From assembly GCA_020746105.1 (NCBI GenBank), contig CM036658.1, positions 32,637,099-32,701,098 of the forward strand: a stretch of DNA of 64,000 bases, written 5' to 3'. This DNA comes from Trogon surrucura (Eukaryota; Chordata; Aves; Trogoniformes; Trogonidae). Below the pieces are notes generated by a model. That model did no database searches, had not been told where the DNA came from, and saw nothing but the letters and a program-made list of their open reading frames with translations. This document shows, one piece after another, positions 48,373 through 61,345 of this stretch; the stretch's first letter is position 1; every line of letters starts with the position of its first letter. A program made the translations under genes and the position numbers.

Positions 48373-48418
48373 CAGAGGAAGAATACAAGAGGAACACAAG
48401 AGGAATACAAGAGGAAGA
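48373..48418. repeat. Purine-rich minisatellite-like repeat, period ~12 bp
   Basis: Units of the form ACAAGAGGAATACAAGAGGA: AAGAGGAACAC, AAGAGGAATAC and AAGAGGAAGAA in succession. Three to four copies. Confidence 0.8.
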
Positions 48419-51400
48419 AAATTCATTTCAGAAGCAGGAAAGCTGCTGCAAAGAGCACTGGCTCAAAGCATGGAGTACAACTAGCTGGAGAAAGCCTCCA
48501 AAGGCAACACCTGAACCAGAGGCACCAGTAAAGCAACGTCACTGGGATGAGGAAGTTGACTGAACAGCATGATGCACCCTATACCATCTGACCAGGACTA
48601 TCCCTCTGACACAGAGACTTGTGGGACACTTTTGAGATAAAGGAGAGCAGAGATCAGCAGTGTGTTGCAAACAGCCTTCAGACCAGTAATCCCAAACCAT
48701 AAACTTTGATGCAGATGACAGCTGTCTGATAACGAATACCTCAGCACAAAGGTGTATGGCACAATATAAGCAACAATAGAAAACAAAAACATTCTATACC
48801 CCCTGCTTTCTAAATGCAATTAAGTAGGATTCTTCCTTCTGAAACCACAAACACCATAATGATCTTTCTTCCCTATACTTGACATCAGATTTAACCTGGA
48901 AGCTGTCATATTTGACTACGAGCACCAGGTGTACCTTAGATGGAAAAAACTAACCAAACAAAAAACCACACACACATCCCCCTCCAAAACCACAAGTATT
49001 TTTAAGCTGCTGATATATTTCCTACAAAATATATGGTATAAAATTAAATTCCAACAAATACATAATTAATTGGAAGCTTATCTAGAATAAGATGCACAGT
49101 AAGAACACTGTAAAATTAAAATTATAATCAGTGTTGTTTTGAACACTGCATGTTCTTGCTGTATTTCAGAAAAAAATATTATTCACTATTAATAAGAGTA
49201 TCCTGGAAGTAAAAGTATAATTCTAAAAAGCACCTACTGAAACAATCAGCAAAACCACCTTTTCTCCTGTCATTATTGAGCTTATAAAATATTTTCAGTA
49301 TTTTATTTTTGTTGGAAAAGTTCATGAAGTGCTTCCTTGCCCACTCTATAGATATCATGAAAACTTCAAAGCAATGTGAAAGCTTCAATGGACATGAAAT
49401 ATAGCTGTGTTCTTTTAACCAGAGTTCTAAAACTAATTAAGCTGAAATAAAAATAGGAAATGCAATAGGAAAAAGCTGATGAACTTGTAACTGCATTTCA
49501 ACAGGGCACACTGTGGAAGAATTTTTTTTCCATATAGCAGCCAATGCTTGCAGGCATTTAAAAAAATTGTTAAGTAACTGGAAGAAGTAAGTAGGCCACA
49601 ACTGCAAGCATTTATGAAAAGCAGACACTGAGATAAGAAGCTTAGGTGTGTTGATAAACTTTCTGAAAGTGGTTTTGCTTCATATATTACTTTTTTTTTC
49701 TGGAGTCAGTTTTATTTTCTGTGCACTGAAGCTTTACACTTTGATTAGAAACCAACTTTTAATTGTGCTGAACATATTTTAAACAGGAGCATTTTAAATG
49801 CACCATTCTCTCCTTCCTATATTTAGTGGCTCTAAATGATAAAGTTCATTTTCCACTGCTTTACCACCTGTAAGGAAGTAACAGTAAAGGCTCAAACAAG
49901 GAGAATAAATGCCTGGCTGAAACAGACATTAATGAAACAGCAGACAGTTCTCTGCTGCACAAAGGTACGACTGTGAATACCAGTTCTCCAGATTAAAACT
50001 GTGCCTTGTATCTGCAAATAATTAGCTGCACTGAAGTGCATGGATTGTACATGCAGTTTTTTTAATGTAGTGTTAAGTATTTCCCATGTGCAGTTCAAAC
50101 TTGAGTACGTAAGAAGTCCCTCAGACCTAAGCCATAGTTTTACACCTCACAGGATTAAACTTGATTAAATGCAAAATAAAAGAAAGTTGAAAAAAACTCT
50201 TAACATGCAGAAGAAATCAGAACATAGATGTTTGTTCAATTATGAAGGCTACATGTGCCATATATCCTTATTTTGACACAAACATTTGCATATTTTAAGC
50301 TTTTGTTTGTTTTCATTTTTTAAAACATGCTAATACGCAGTGATTTGTTATTTACTTTTTCAATGAAGGGGGATTGGGGGCTATTTTTTCAATATTGTCT
50401 TGACAGATTACAATACATGTATTTCTTTCAAAAAGACTACACTATCCTATTGGAACACATTTTCATGTATAGATTGTTGAAACTTTAAAATAGGATCACT
50501 TGAAATCGTAAATGAAAATAAGGTAGTTACATCAACACATGCTGGACCTGCACAAAGAACGTTTGTGTAGCTGTCCAGCTATGTTTCAGCAGCTATTTTA
50601 TCCAACCTCCAGACATCACAACGCTCAAATTACCCAACATTTATTAACATACTTTATAAACACATTCTAATAACCTCTTTCTTTCCTGAAGCAAATCACA
50701 GATAACACAGAGACAGAATCTCTGATCTGAAAGCTTCGATTTTTTAAAAGATGGAATAAGTCCTGACCTGAATTTTACATATTTTTTTACCTACCATTCT
50801 CTTAATACAAGAGAAGATTCACTATTTTCCAGCAAAGAACTACTCCTTATAATTAATCCAGTAACAGCAATTTGGATGTTAGCATTCAAAAGAAACACTG
50901 CAAACAAGTACACAGGTTCTCATATTTCTATCTGGTAACCATGGTGAAGGCTGTCCTTTCGGACAACAAGGAGAGGCACTTAGGTCTCAGTTCAGAAAGA
51001 GCTCACTTCTCTCTAGAAGAAATGAAAGCTAAGAAACCTGGGAGACAAAAGGCAAACTGAAAAATTCATGTTAAAAGTAACAAAGCTTGCAGCACTGTGA
51101 GCGCTTACTGCAAATGTTGCACTGGTCTCTAAAAACACATTTGCTCACACTTCAACCATGATAAGCTAAACTTGCTCAAACAAGTTTCAAATTTGGGCAA
51201 AATGTTCCAATATTCTCCAATATGATAATGTTTTTTGAGAATGTTTCCAAACCCAATGGAAGTAAAAGGCCATAGATGGTAATGTTAATTCTTAGTCTTC
51301 AATGTTCAACTGTTCTTCATGGGGTTTGTTGCTTAGTTTTGGTTTGGGATTTTTTTTAAGTACTTCCATGCTCCAATACCGCAGCAAATTGTGAAAGAAA

Positions 51401-52339
51401 ACTTATTTATATCTTGTAAAAACACAAACTACTTTGAGCTCAGCATAACAAATGCATAAGAGAGACTAAGCCAATCATAGCTGAACATGAAGACAAACTT
51501 TTTGCCTTAATTTTTAAGCTTTGTTTCATGATTACTTTATTCTGTGAATTTATATGAAAGCAAGTTTTAGTACTCAGTAAAATTTGGCAACTGTGAGGAA
51601 CCACTTGTATACTTGTTCCTCTTACCTTACAATTCTTTCCTCCTACATGCCGAGTTAATTAAAGCCAAGACATTTCTAAAACATGCACAAAGGATGCATT
51701 TGAAGTCTATGATGAAGGAAAGTGCTAAAACGTTTATTATGTCTTCTGACCTAAAAAGTTGGTATTCAATAATGAATGGGGTTCTACAACCTGGCCTTGG
51801 TGCTAGCAGATCTGTAGACTATCACTGCAATGTTAATAAGGTATCAGCTTATACTTTCTTTTTAAACCTCTAGTGGTAGTTAAAACAACCCCTGATTTAG
51901 AGTTTAATTAAGAATCAAGATAATGAGATAATAAAAGTCCTATTTAAAAAGCTTAACATTTTCAGTCTGATATCTCAAGTCAATTAGCAGACTGTACTGC
52001 ACATCTTTTAAAGGAGCACTGCCAACATTTATTACAGGCTCCTCAAATATTTGTTTAAATAGGTTCCTTTCCTGGTGCAGAAGTGGGAGTGACTTATTTT
52101 TTTTTAACATCCTGAAGAAAGCAAATAAAAATAATCCCTAATTTTAGTGGTGTGTTTAGCTCTGGTTTGTTGTTTGGTTTTTTTTTCTTTATTTTCTTAA
52201 GAAACATGATTGAATAGTTAGTAGCTCTGAAAAAACAAGTTACTGGACTAAGTCACAAGTGTGCAAATGCCATGCACTACTTTAACATAGGAACCCTCAT
52301 GGGCCATCTTCTAGTCAAAAACCTTTCTCCCTTTTGCTC

Positions 52340-52750
52340 TGCACTGTCACTGTCCACTTCTACTGTATCCACTACAGCACTGGCATGCTGCACGAGTACT
52401 CCAAATTATTGCTGGGTCAGTGAGCACAGATGATGCAGACATACCTATATGCTTTATGGAATTTGCCCCAGAAAAGGAGCTAGTGTCAGTAATGTCTTTA
52501 TCGTGGATAATAGTAATGATGTTTTGCACTGACTCAAAAATTCTGGGTTTTCCTGGTGCAGTAAGAGAATACAATCAGATCCTCTGCAGTTTCATTAGTG
52601 CTAATGCAGAAGCTGAATTTTTGTCTACTACCAATTGTTCACTGAAGTGATCTCTGTGGATGGATCCTGACGAGAACACATGCAGAGAGAATCCCAAAGT
52701 ACAGCACAGGGGAATTCCCAGGTGTTCCCTCTTCGATTAATTCAATGTAG
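52340..52750. other. Unassigned segment with open frames on both strands
   Basis: A locally less AT-rich segment with a minus frame (52347-52574) and an overlapping plus frame (52420-52650), neither with a recognised motif. It could be an old transposon remnant or conserved sequence; I cannot assign it. Confidence 0.3.
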
Positions 52751-55700
52751 AACTGGGAAAATCGATTACTTATTGAATCATGGCTCAGCTTGCTACACAA
52801 AGCCCAATTTCAGCATTTTCAATTCAATTTTTCCGCTTCATTTTTGTATTTTCAGTATTTCAGATTTGTATTGAAAAAATTAGTTGAAATGGTGAGACAT
52901 ACGGGGCAAGATTTATGAAACTAGAACAAAAGAGGAAATTTCAGACAAGTAAATGCCAAATTTTCAAAGTTAACATTATTTTACAAAAAGGCCATAACTG
53001 AACCTGACAACCTAGACACAACTTAAGAAATCATGACTTAAAACTGTTAAGCAGGTCAAAATATCAAAAACAAAAATAAGGAAATAGGAAAAATCAGGGA
53101 CAATAATTCACAATTATCTTCTGTAGAAGTCAGACATTCCATGTCATCTTTGTCCAGCTTTGTCTCAAGCAGAGAAACAATCATAATATTAAAGCTCTAA
53201 TTTTAAAGCGCATGATTATTTCAGTGTGTTCTACCCCACAGCAGTGCATTTTGGGTATTTTCAGGCAATAGTGTAGAAGTAATCCGCATGGTCCCCATTT
53301 TACACTGAGGGCAGCTGCCTGGATGTTCTATCAGTATGTAAATTAAGAAGTAATGTAGGTCTTCACTCGTTTCCATTGAGCGAAGGACCAATGAAAAAAC
53401 ACAAACATAAGGTTCTAGAACTTACTGTCCGTATAGGACAAGAGAAAAAAAAAGTCATTACGTATTTTTCCTTTGCTTTTACAAACTATCTATGCTCAAT
53501 GCAATGGAAAAATCACACAAACAATAGGTTAGCTCTCTTGTTCCCACCCGAAGTGTTGCCCAGTTTGTGGGGTCACACTGTATGTCTACTGAAGTGGCAA
53601 AGTTTTTTGCAAACACATCATGTCAACAATTGCCGAATTTCCACTGAAATGTGAACTCACATGCAAAATAGTGAGTTCTCAGTAAGACACAAGCTCAGTT
53701 AACACTACCAACACCATAGTCTATCCATAACTGTGGTCTACACCCACCCACAACAGAAAACCCACACTTTTCAAACCTGTATGCACACTAAAGATGCACA
53801 GCCATGCACAGTGCAGATCAACTTTCATTCTTACTGACTTGCAGGCTTCTTCCAAGGCCACAGAAGAGTGTGCTATGGATACGGTGGTTTGCGCACAGAG
53901 AACATTTTCCGCTTCCTTGTCCACCTTTCACCTTTTTTTAACTTTTTTTTCTGATATGCTGCTTGAAGGAAAAAAACCCTGAGGCTAGGGTAATACAAAC
54001 ACTAAGCCTATTTGCCTTTTAACTAATAAGAAGCCATGTGCTAAACCACTATTAGAGATGAATGCGTTTTGGTTTTTTTGTGTTGTTTTGTTGTTAGTTT
54101 TTTGTTTGTTGTTTTTGTTGTTGGAGAGAAGGCAGGGAGAAAGGAGGAAATGTGCTTGGGGTTTTTTGTATTTACAATTCTTGAAAACCAGAAAACACAA
54201 GGGAAATCACAAACTCCATAACCACAAGAAAACAATTTATATTGCAAGTAATTTTGGTATATGAGAAGAAGGATCAGACTACTTCTCCCTTACCCTTAAA
54301 GCATCCAAGATGCAGGTTGGTCAGCCAGTTATTAAAGGACTTCTGAGACAGTAATGTTCTCTGCAAAATGGCACATAGATTACTTAAAGTGTCACCACAG
54401 TTTAACTGTTGCCACTAGAGAAAGCGGAAAAATTTTGCACCAGTTTGTTCTTCTAGTGTGGTTTTGCTGAAAAAAAACCCTAATTTTTATTTCTAATACA
54501 ACCATTTCTAAGATAACCATATAACTATGATAAGCATAGCTTACCCTTCTCTCCCTCATCTCCCACTCACTGCTTCTCTCAGTTGAAAACCACTCAATTT
54601 TCTTGACTTGGATCTTTCTTCACTTTTTCCTCTCTTTAGACCCATTTGGAGCTGAAGATGTCCCTTCCCAAAATTTAAGCCTTTTATTCTCTGGTGCTTA
54701 TCTATTTTTAAGACTTAAATGTTTCAGTCAATATGGGGCACTAGGGTAGAAAATAATTGTTGTGATCTGTTCCTCTGTGTTGCTTAATGAAGTAAAAAGG
54801 AAAGTTGTATAGCAGTTTGGCAGTCTGACCGGCTGTGAAGTGTCATTAAGTAAGAGATGGCAAGTTTTATCACGCACCTCTGACTACTAAATTCACAAAA
54901 CAAACAGAAGGTTTACCATGGGAGGTAGAGAGAGATCAGGCAATATCCTCAAGTCACTCTTCCAGTAAAACAGCGTGTGGTTACTAAAATTGCTATGGGA
55001 ACGAGGGAGTTCATCAGAAACATACAGTTCTAGGTGAAAATGTTCCTTAACCTTTTACATTACCGCTGTTACACAAAAAAAAAAATCTCAAACCAAGGTG
55101 TAGAAAGTGTGGTGCTTGTATACCAGAAAAAAATTAAAACATTAGGTTTGAAACAGTGTCATGCTACAATCTTTTATGCAATCTTTGCTGTTAAGCTGTA
55201 GTATTCTATTAAGGACAGAAAGTCTCCACATGCGTTCTCCAGTAATGCACTTCACTTGATTTTACCATTCTTTAATTGCAGCTGAAAAGAAGAGGCCACA
55301 GTGAAGGGGTAAACAAGACACAACTGTTTTCTTTTGAGCCCGAGCTGCATGCAATTATTCTGCTCAATGGACTACTCATATGATTTTGGATGGAACTGCA
55401 GTTATATTCGGGTACCTCCATTGTGCACACAAATTCTGCCCTGACTTCCCTCCATCTTTTATGGCTCCTTGATAATGAAAGTGTATTAAAAAGACCCAAC
55501 AAAACAACCAACAAACGAAACTCAGTCCTTTGGACAAAAAAATCTGCTAAATTCACGGGAATTTAACTAACTGTCTGCCACATTATTCATAGTTCCTTGT
55601 AACCACATATCCTGTTTCCAAATATTCAGTCTGTGAAGCAAAGGCTTACTCTCTCTAAACATCAATAAAAGAGTATCTTTCAGGACAAAGTAAAACAGTA

Positions 55701-58159
55701 TTCCTCAGAGAGCTATTACATGACCTCCACAAATATATTCACATTTTATACCATGCTCATAATAATTGTTGCACTGAAGAAGGCTTTTCTGTCTTCTGCA
55801 AAAGGGCCAAAACTTGGTCTAAAAATAAATTCAAATGTCAATTATTAAAACCAATGTTCCAAATGCAGAATTAAGGTTACCCAGGTTATGTGAATTACAA
55901 AACCTGAGTTCTCAAAATACAAATGAAGTCTTCTAAATTAAATATAACACAAAAAAAAAAAAAAAGGCAAATTATTTTAGTTATCCACACAGCACATTTC
56001 TTTCTGCTTCCTGTCATTTACCCCATTAGGACAGTCCTTTAAAGTGACATGACAGAACAGCAGAGGGCATTTGAAATTTTTATGACTTTTCCAAGGTCAT
56101 GGGTATCATGGATGTGACTTAAGAAACCAGACCAGCTGGCTTGATGGGGCACAAGGAATGAATTAGTCTCTTGCTTATAAAAAAAACCCAAACAAACATA
56201 CAAAAGCTTTTTTGCTTCCCACAAACAAGCTACCTATCAGATGATGAGGGTAAAAAAAAGACTGGCAGAAACACAGAAAACTGATCACAGTGGTACCTGG
56301 ACATATTTGGAATATGATAATTACTGAATCTGGCCAAATGACCTTGGAAAACATGAGAATGTCCGTATCAGGAAGGTAAGACTAATAATAATGCAAAAAG
56401 ACTCCTATCACACAGGGAATCTTTCTCTGTAAGAAATATCTTCTATACCCTTGATATCCGGATGAGAGGGTATATCATAAATTGTTCAAATAGTAACAAG
56501 CGTATTGGGGATCCAAAGTCCTGAAAGACAGGATTATTTATTTGGTTACATCTACTCTAAAAATTATGCCCAGTTGTTCATTACTGTCAGAAGATACCAG
56601 AACTCCTGTGCCACATCTAAAATATCTCCTGCATGTTTGGCATGCTGATATAGGCACAAATGGCTACTGTGAAAGCTTTTCAAAAAAGCAAGGCAAAACA
56701 CCTCAGTGCGTTTGGAACTAGCCTTCCTCCATCCTCTATCCATTTCTTTCTCACTTGTCCAGAGTCTCTGCTTCTGTAAAACCTTATTTTCCCAAATATA
56801 GCCATACTGAGATGCAAATCTGAAGTTTCATTTACACATTTCATGACATCACAATTGTCAAAACCCACTCACCCACCAGTCGGCTGTGTGTGCCATAGTT
56901 ATATTACCAAAAGCAAAACATAAGGGAATAAACTGCAGTATTACAGTCCTGACCTGCACAATGGTTACAGCACAAAATTAAAGACAATAAAAGAATGTGT
57001 GGCTTTCTCACTCTCAGACATACTTATTTATTGCTTCAGAATACCTGGCAGTGTAAGAATATTTCAGATTGCTTCAACCATTACAACATACACTATGAAT
57101 AACCTTATTCCCCTCTGTTCACAAGAACCAGAATTAAGACATCCTGCTTCCCAGTAGACAGTGCTTGGACTCTATTCCAGAACTTACCGTCAACGTGTAG
57201 CATGACCTTTTGCTCGTATTTCACCTCTGTTTGCATCAGTCTGTTTCAGATTAAAGAATTGAAATATTTCCTTTTTTGCTATAAAGCTTTTAACAATTTA
57301 CAAACAGAAATCATATTAAAAAAAAGTATGTTGGAATTCCAACAGACTTCTTTCAGAAATACTCTTTCAAAAATTTAATTCCACTCAATTCACAACTGCC
57401 TGTTACTGTTTGAAGCTATTACATGTGAAAGGTCTGTCTTGTCTTAGAGCGTGGTGACAAAAAAAAAGAATACTCAGATCCTTACTTCACTATAAAGACT
57501 GTTTCATAATGATAAATAAAGGGTTAATGTTGCATTTCCAAAACTTTTAAGAAGTATAATTTAAGAATTGAAGCAATAAAATAGATAAAACCCCAAGGGG
57601 ACAGGGGCCCGTATTAGAAGCAAACGGTAGAATGTTTCAGTGCATGATTTTTTCCTTCAAACAAAGCATCATTTTTAGATTAAGTAAGTGAGAAAGGCAA
57701 CAGCGTTATTATTCCTGCTGTGTTCTGTAACAAGCACAACATACTTTTATTACCAGTGAACACGGCAGGTTAGGATGCAGTTTCATGTGAAATTTGAGCA
57801 TTACTTTCCACTACCAGAATACTACTGTTAAAAAAAGAAAAAGCAGCCCAGCAAAACCCTGCTTCCAGGCTTAGCCTGACAATAATTAATATGTTATATT
57901 TCATAATATGCTTTCTATAAACTTTTTCAATTTATTAAATATAGCAATATAACATTTTAGGACCATCTTTCGCTCCTCGCACCTCATGAAAACTAAATGT
58001 GAATTCAGTCTAATAATTGGTTTGTACATTTTGGTTCTACAAACCCCCACCTTTTAATAGGTTTAAAAAACAACTGTAGGTACCCAAGACATCAATGCCA
58101 CAGAAACACAGCCATCCACTACTCTGCTCTCCCTAGCAAGCTGTCTAGCTTCTTCACCC
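52751..58159. other. AT-rich non-coding stretch
   Basis: No gene recognised. A G/T-rich, T-tract-rich block lies at 54064-54123 (GTTTTTTTGTGTTGTTTTGT type). A-tracts occur near 55951-55967. Short frames such as 55272-55556 (-) lack motifs. Confidence 0.5.
54064..54123. repeat. GTTT/GTT-rich low-complexity block
   Basis: About 60 bp made almost only of T and G in GTT, GTTTT and GTTTTTTT units. On the other strand it is a CAA/CAAAA tract. It may be microsatellite decay or the remains of a retroposon tail. Confidence 0.8.
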
Positions 58160-59119
58160 TGTCTTGGGTTTGCGTCTGGCAGCATTTTTGGAAGAAGGGC
58201 AGGGCTGTGGAGGATGACTCTTGCAAAACTTCCAGCCCCAGGTAAAAGTCGGACCTGCTTCTGACCAAGGCCAGGCCAATCAGTGCCTCTGCGATCAAGA
58301 GGGGAGCCTGCTGGGACAAGCTCTCTTTCTCTCTGTCTGTCTCTATGTCCTGTGTTTTGTGTTGGGGAGTTTTTCTGTTAAGAGGAGGGGGAGATGAGAG
58401 GAAAGGAAAGGAACATGGTCAGTGAGGAAGGGCAGGTAGAAAGGCATGGGCACAGAGCATCTTCCCAGCGGTGAACGAGGTAGCAGGGAGATGATGATTG
58501 CCTGCGAACTGAGGCGATCGACAGAGGCAAGAACATCCAGGATGCAGCGGTACACACGCCCCCATGCCAGGGGGAAGAGACTCAGCATCAGCGAAGAACA
58601 CACCTGAAATGACCTGTGAGCCCAAGTTTGGTTCCACATTGGTGGGACGAACTCAGGTGGAAGGAGAGGTTTGCCTCCCGTGAGATGGACACCACGTGGC
58701 AGCAGGGGAAGACTGTGAGGAGTTCTCTCTCCTGAGAAGGACGGATTGCTACAGACAATGAGTAATAGCCCCCACACCCTGCACCTATGTGGGAGGAGGT
58801 AGCCAGGAAGAAAGGAGGGGTGGGGAGGGAGTGTATTTAAGATGGGATTGCATTTATTCATATATTCCTCTCACTACTCTACTCTGATCTACTCAATAAC
58901 TGGTGGTGGTGAATGAAATTTACGTTTTCTCCCCAAGCCTACTCTGGTTTTTGCCACATGTGGTAAATGAACCCTCCCTGCCCTAATCTCAATTCTTGAG
59001 CCTTTTTAGTTGAATTTATTCCCTCCCCATCCCTAAAGGGATAGGCGTTGAGGGAGAAGTGAGTGAGTGGCTGCATGATTCTTTGTGGTCGGCCCGGGCA
59101 GCTGGCTCAAACCACAACA
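58160..59119 (+). mobile_element. Solo LTR, ERVL-like, about 960 bp
   Basis: It starts TGTCTTGGGTTTGCG, close to the first LTR's TGTCCTGGGTTTAGC, and ends CTCAAACCACAACA. The start and the reversed end form an imperfect inverted repeat. Flanks share ACCC (58156-58159 and 59120-59123), or ACCCT if the first T of the LTR is counted as shared. Inside are a GTGTATTTAAGA TATA-like site (58834), the CTCCCCAAGCCTACTCTG block and the GGAGAAGTGAGTGAGTGGCT block near the 3' end that I recall from bird ERVL LTRs. No coding region flanks it. Antisense frames at 58119-58319 and 58343-58861 are shadows. Confidence 0.82.
58834..58840 (+). promoter_or_regulatory. LTR TATA-box candidate
   Basis: TATTTAA after a purine-rich run (GGAGGGGTGGGGAGGGAG), in the position expected for the U3 promoter of the LTR. 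Confidence 0.4.
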
Positions 59120-61016
59120 ACCCTCATTCCCCATTCTCACACTAGTGTCTGCAGTGGACTGGAAGAAGGTAAGCGCTCTGAGTGTATGTCAAAGTGAACC
59201 ACATCAACACCATCCCTCATGGCTGACTCACTTGTAGAGGTGCTATAAATGTAGAGGCACAGTTTCAGGTTCCACAGGAGGGTTCACCTCAGGTACTGGG
59301 GATAGTGCATCCCCGCAATGGTTGAGCACACCAGCCTGGTGCCTGTAGACCTGGCGGCACAGCAGCGCTGAGCCAGCAACGGACCACAGGTTAATGGTCA
59401 TTCCTGTGTTAAGTGTCAGCATGGGCTTAGGCCTAACAGATGCATGGCTTGTCACATTGAAGTCAAGGCAACATGAAATTTTAGCAGACAGGATATTAAA
59501 ATACAAGAATGCTGCTGTTTCTTACTTGTAAGCAGGAGAGGCAAAGCTAGGCAGAATTCAAATCTTCCACAGCACTTCCACGGCGTTTTCTACAGAGCAA
59601 TAGCACTGCGCTAAAATTAGTATCTAAAGAAAGCGCTGCAGAATTAATTGCAAGGCGTATCAGTTAACAGGTAAAAACACTGACATAAGGAAATATGAAA
59701 GTGCGAGACTAAAATCACTAAGAGCATCCACCAATAGTCTGAAGGAGCATTCTCCAGTTGTGGTAAAAATCTTCCATCCTTCAGTACAACAAAAATGGGT
59801 CCTAGCTGCAAGGAATTTATAAATGCATACCTTATTCAGACACAATGCAACAAGTCAGAAAAAAAAAAACCCAAAACAAAAAAAAAAACCACTACTTATT
59901 TCAGACTTTCTTAGAGAAATTAATCGTAACAGTTACCTACAACAACAATGTACTTTATTGATGTAGAACACTGCAGATTTTAGAAATAAATTAAGGTCAG
60001 CATTGAAAATGTTTACTTTTTTTCAGGTACTATTAATTAATTTTAACATATAACCTTCATGTTCCACTCGCCAAATCCTACACTGTAAAATGTGGAATCA
60101 GATTACAGATTCATAGAAGAAATAGGAAAAAAAATGTTCCTTGAAATGCTACTCTGCTTATTGGTCCTAAATAAGTTTAAATCGCTAATATTACTCTTAA
60201 AATAAACTAAGTCAATAATCATGAAGAGTGACAAGAGATCAAAATCCAGGTCCCAAACTGTTTGTTTCTTGCCCTACCAGTTCTGTCCAGAGTAACTGCA
60301 ACCACAAAGATATGACAAAATGCTACCTGAATATAGTATTAAATATGGAATACCAGAAAGGTTGTACTCCAGGGACAGAGCTACTACTGACTCTGGTCCT
60401 TTATCCTCATTTCAGTGCTTTCATTCTCATCAAAGAATTCCTATCGTGAACATTTCACATAATTAATATAATCCCAGGTTATGCTAAGTATAGTAAGATT
60501 GGTTAATGCTTGACATAGTTCCCAAACCTTCCAGGTTATGAGCAACTCGTTATTTTGCATTATCTAGTATAGGCTGAGTGATCTTAATGAGAATCAATGT
60601 CATTGAAGAACTCATCTGCAAATGCTATAGTACTTTTGTACATCTTCCATTAAGTAGTATTTCTAATGAAAATTCACTTGGACATAATAACACGATTGGA
60701 AAATGTGACAAGCTGTCTAGAATCGTGTGGGTTTTAGAAAAGGCGAAAACAAATTAGAAACCTTTCACAAAAGCTAAGTGCAATTCCATCCAGGAAAGAC
60801 AACCTTTGATTTGTGGATTTAGTATCCCTGCTGCTTTCCTTCTGTAAAAGGAGGAACCTATTTGGAACCTATCTGGAATCTGGGAGCTCTTGCTTACTCT
60901 TCTTACTTAAACAAAACAGAGTCGATTAAATTAATCATGACTCGATTTAGCTTCTTTTTCAGGACTCTGCAGAAGAGTCTAGTTACAGAGATATTTCAGT
61001 TGTAAAGATGTAATTG
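59120..61016. other. Non-coding stretch
   Basis: The first ~380 bp after the LTR (to about 59500) are GC-richer, with a minus frame at 59243-59506 but no recognised domain. The remainder is AT-rich, with A-tracts at 59859-59889. No gene supported. Confidence 0.45.
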
Positions 61017-61112
61017 CAGAATATTTTAGCCTGAAATGGCCTCATGAGGTCATGTGGCCCAGTCATCCCCACCCTCGCTGCCCAAAGCAGGGCTAACTCT
61101 GAAAGTGCAAGT
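61017..61112 (-). mobile_element. CR1 LINE 3' end, short, subfamily with 'GTTAGCCCTGCTTT' 3' UTR
   Basis: Antisense it reads GAGTTAGCCCTGCTTTGGGC, then GGGTGGGGATGACTGGGCCA, then CATGACCTCATGAGGCCATT. This matches a CR1 tail in which 'GTTAGCCCTGCTCTGAGCAGGGGGTTGGAC...GATGACCTCCAGAGG' precedes the end. The terminal octamers are eroded. Confidence 0.68.
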
Positions 61113-61167
61113 ATTTTGCTTTTAGATAATTTTCAAGACATAGCTTCCCCATAAATGTACACTTACC

Positions 61168-61345
61168 ATAAAACTAGAGAACCATTAAGGCTGGAAAAGA
61201 CCTCTAAGATCATCAAGTCCAACCATCAATACAACACCACCATGACCACTAAACCATGCTGTGAAGCGGCATCTCTACACATTTTTTGCAAGCTTCCAGG
61301 GATGGTGGCTCCACCACTTCCCTGGGCAGCTTCTGACATCTTACT
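61168..61345 (-). mobile_element. CR1 LINE 3' end, short
   Basis: The plus strand reads GAGAACCATTAAGGCTGGAA, then AAGACCTCTAAGATCATCAA, then GTCCAACCATCAATACAACA, followed by a CCACTAAACCATG and a GGGATGGTGGCTCCACCACT block. This is the complement of a CR1 3' UTR of the same type as the 36.7 kb element. The octamer end is degraded (AACTAGAGAACC). Confidence 0.88.

Larger units (their letters stand above)
44613..52339. other. AT-rich non-coding stretch
   Basis: No gene or further LINE recognised. The 148-codon frame at 44595-45041 (+) overlaps the end of the old CR1 and has no motif. Small tandem repeats and one microsatellite are listed separately. Confidence 0.5.

Noticed and set aside
50600-50625. 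TATCCAACCTCCAGACATCA, CR1-like phrase
   Set aside because: Too short and without the flanking tail blocks.
58343-58861. 172-codon minus-strand frame, Pro/Leu/Ser-rich
   Set aside because: Antisense inside the second solo LTR; no domain and no conserved motif.
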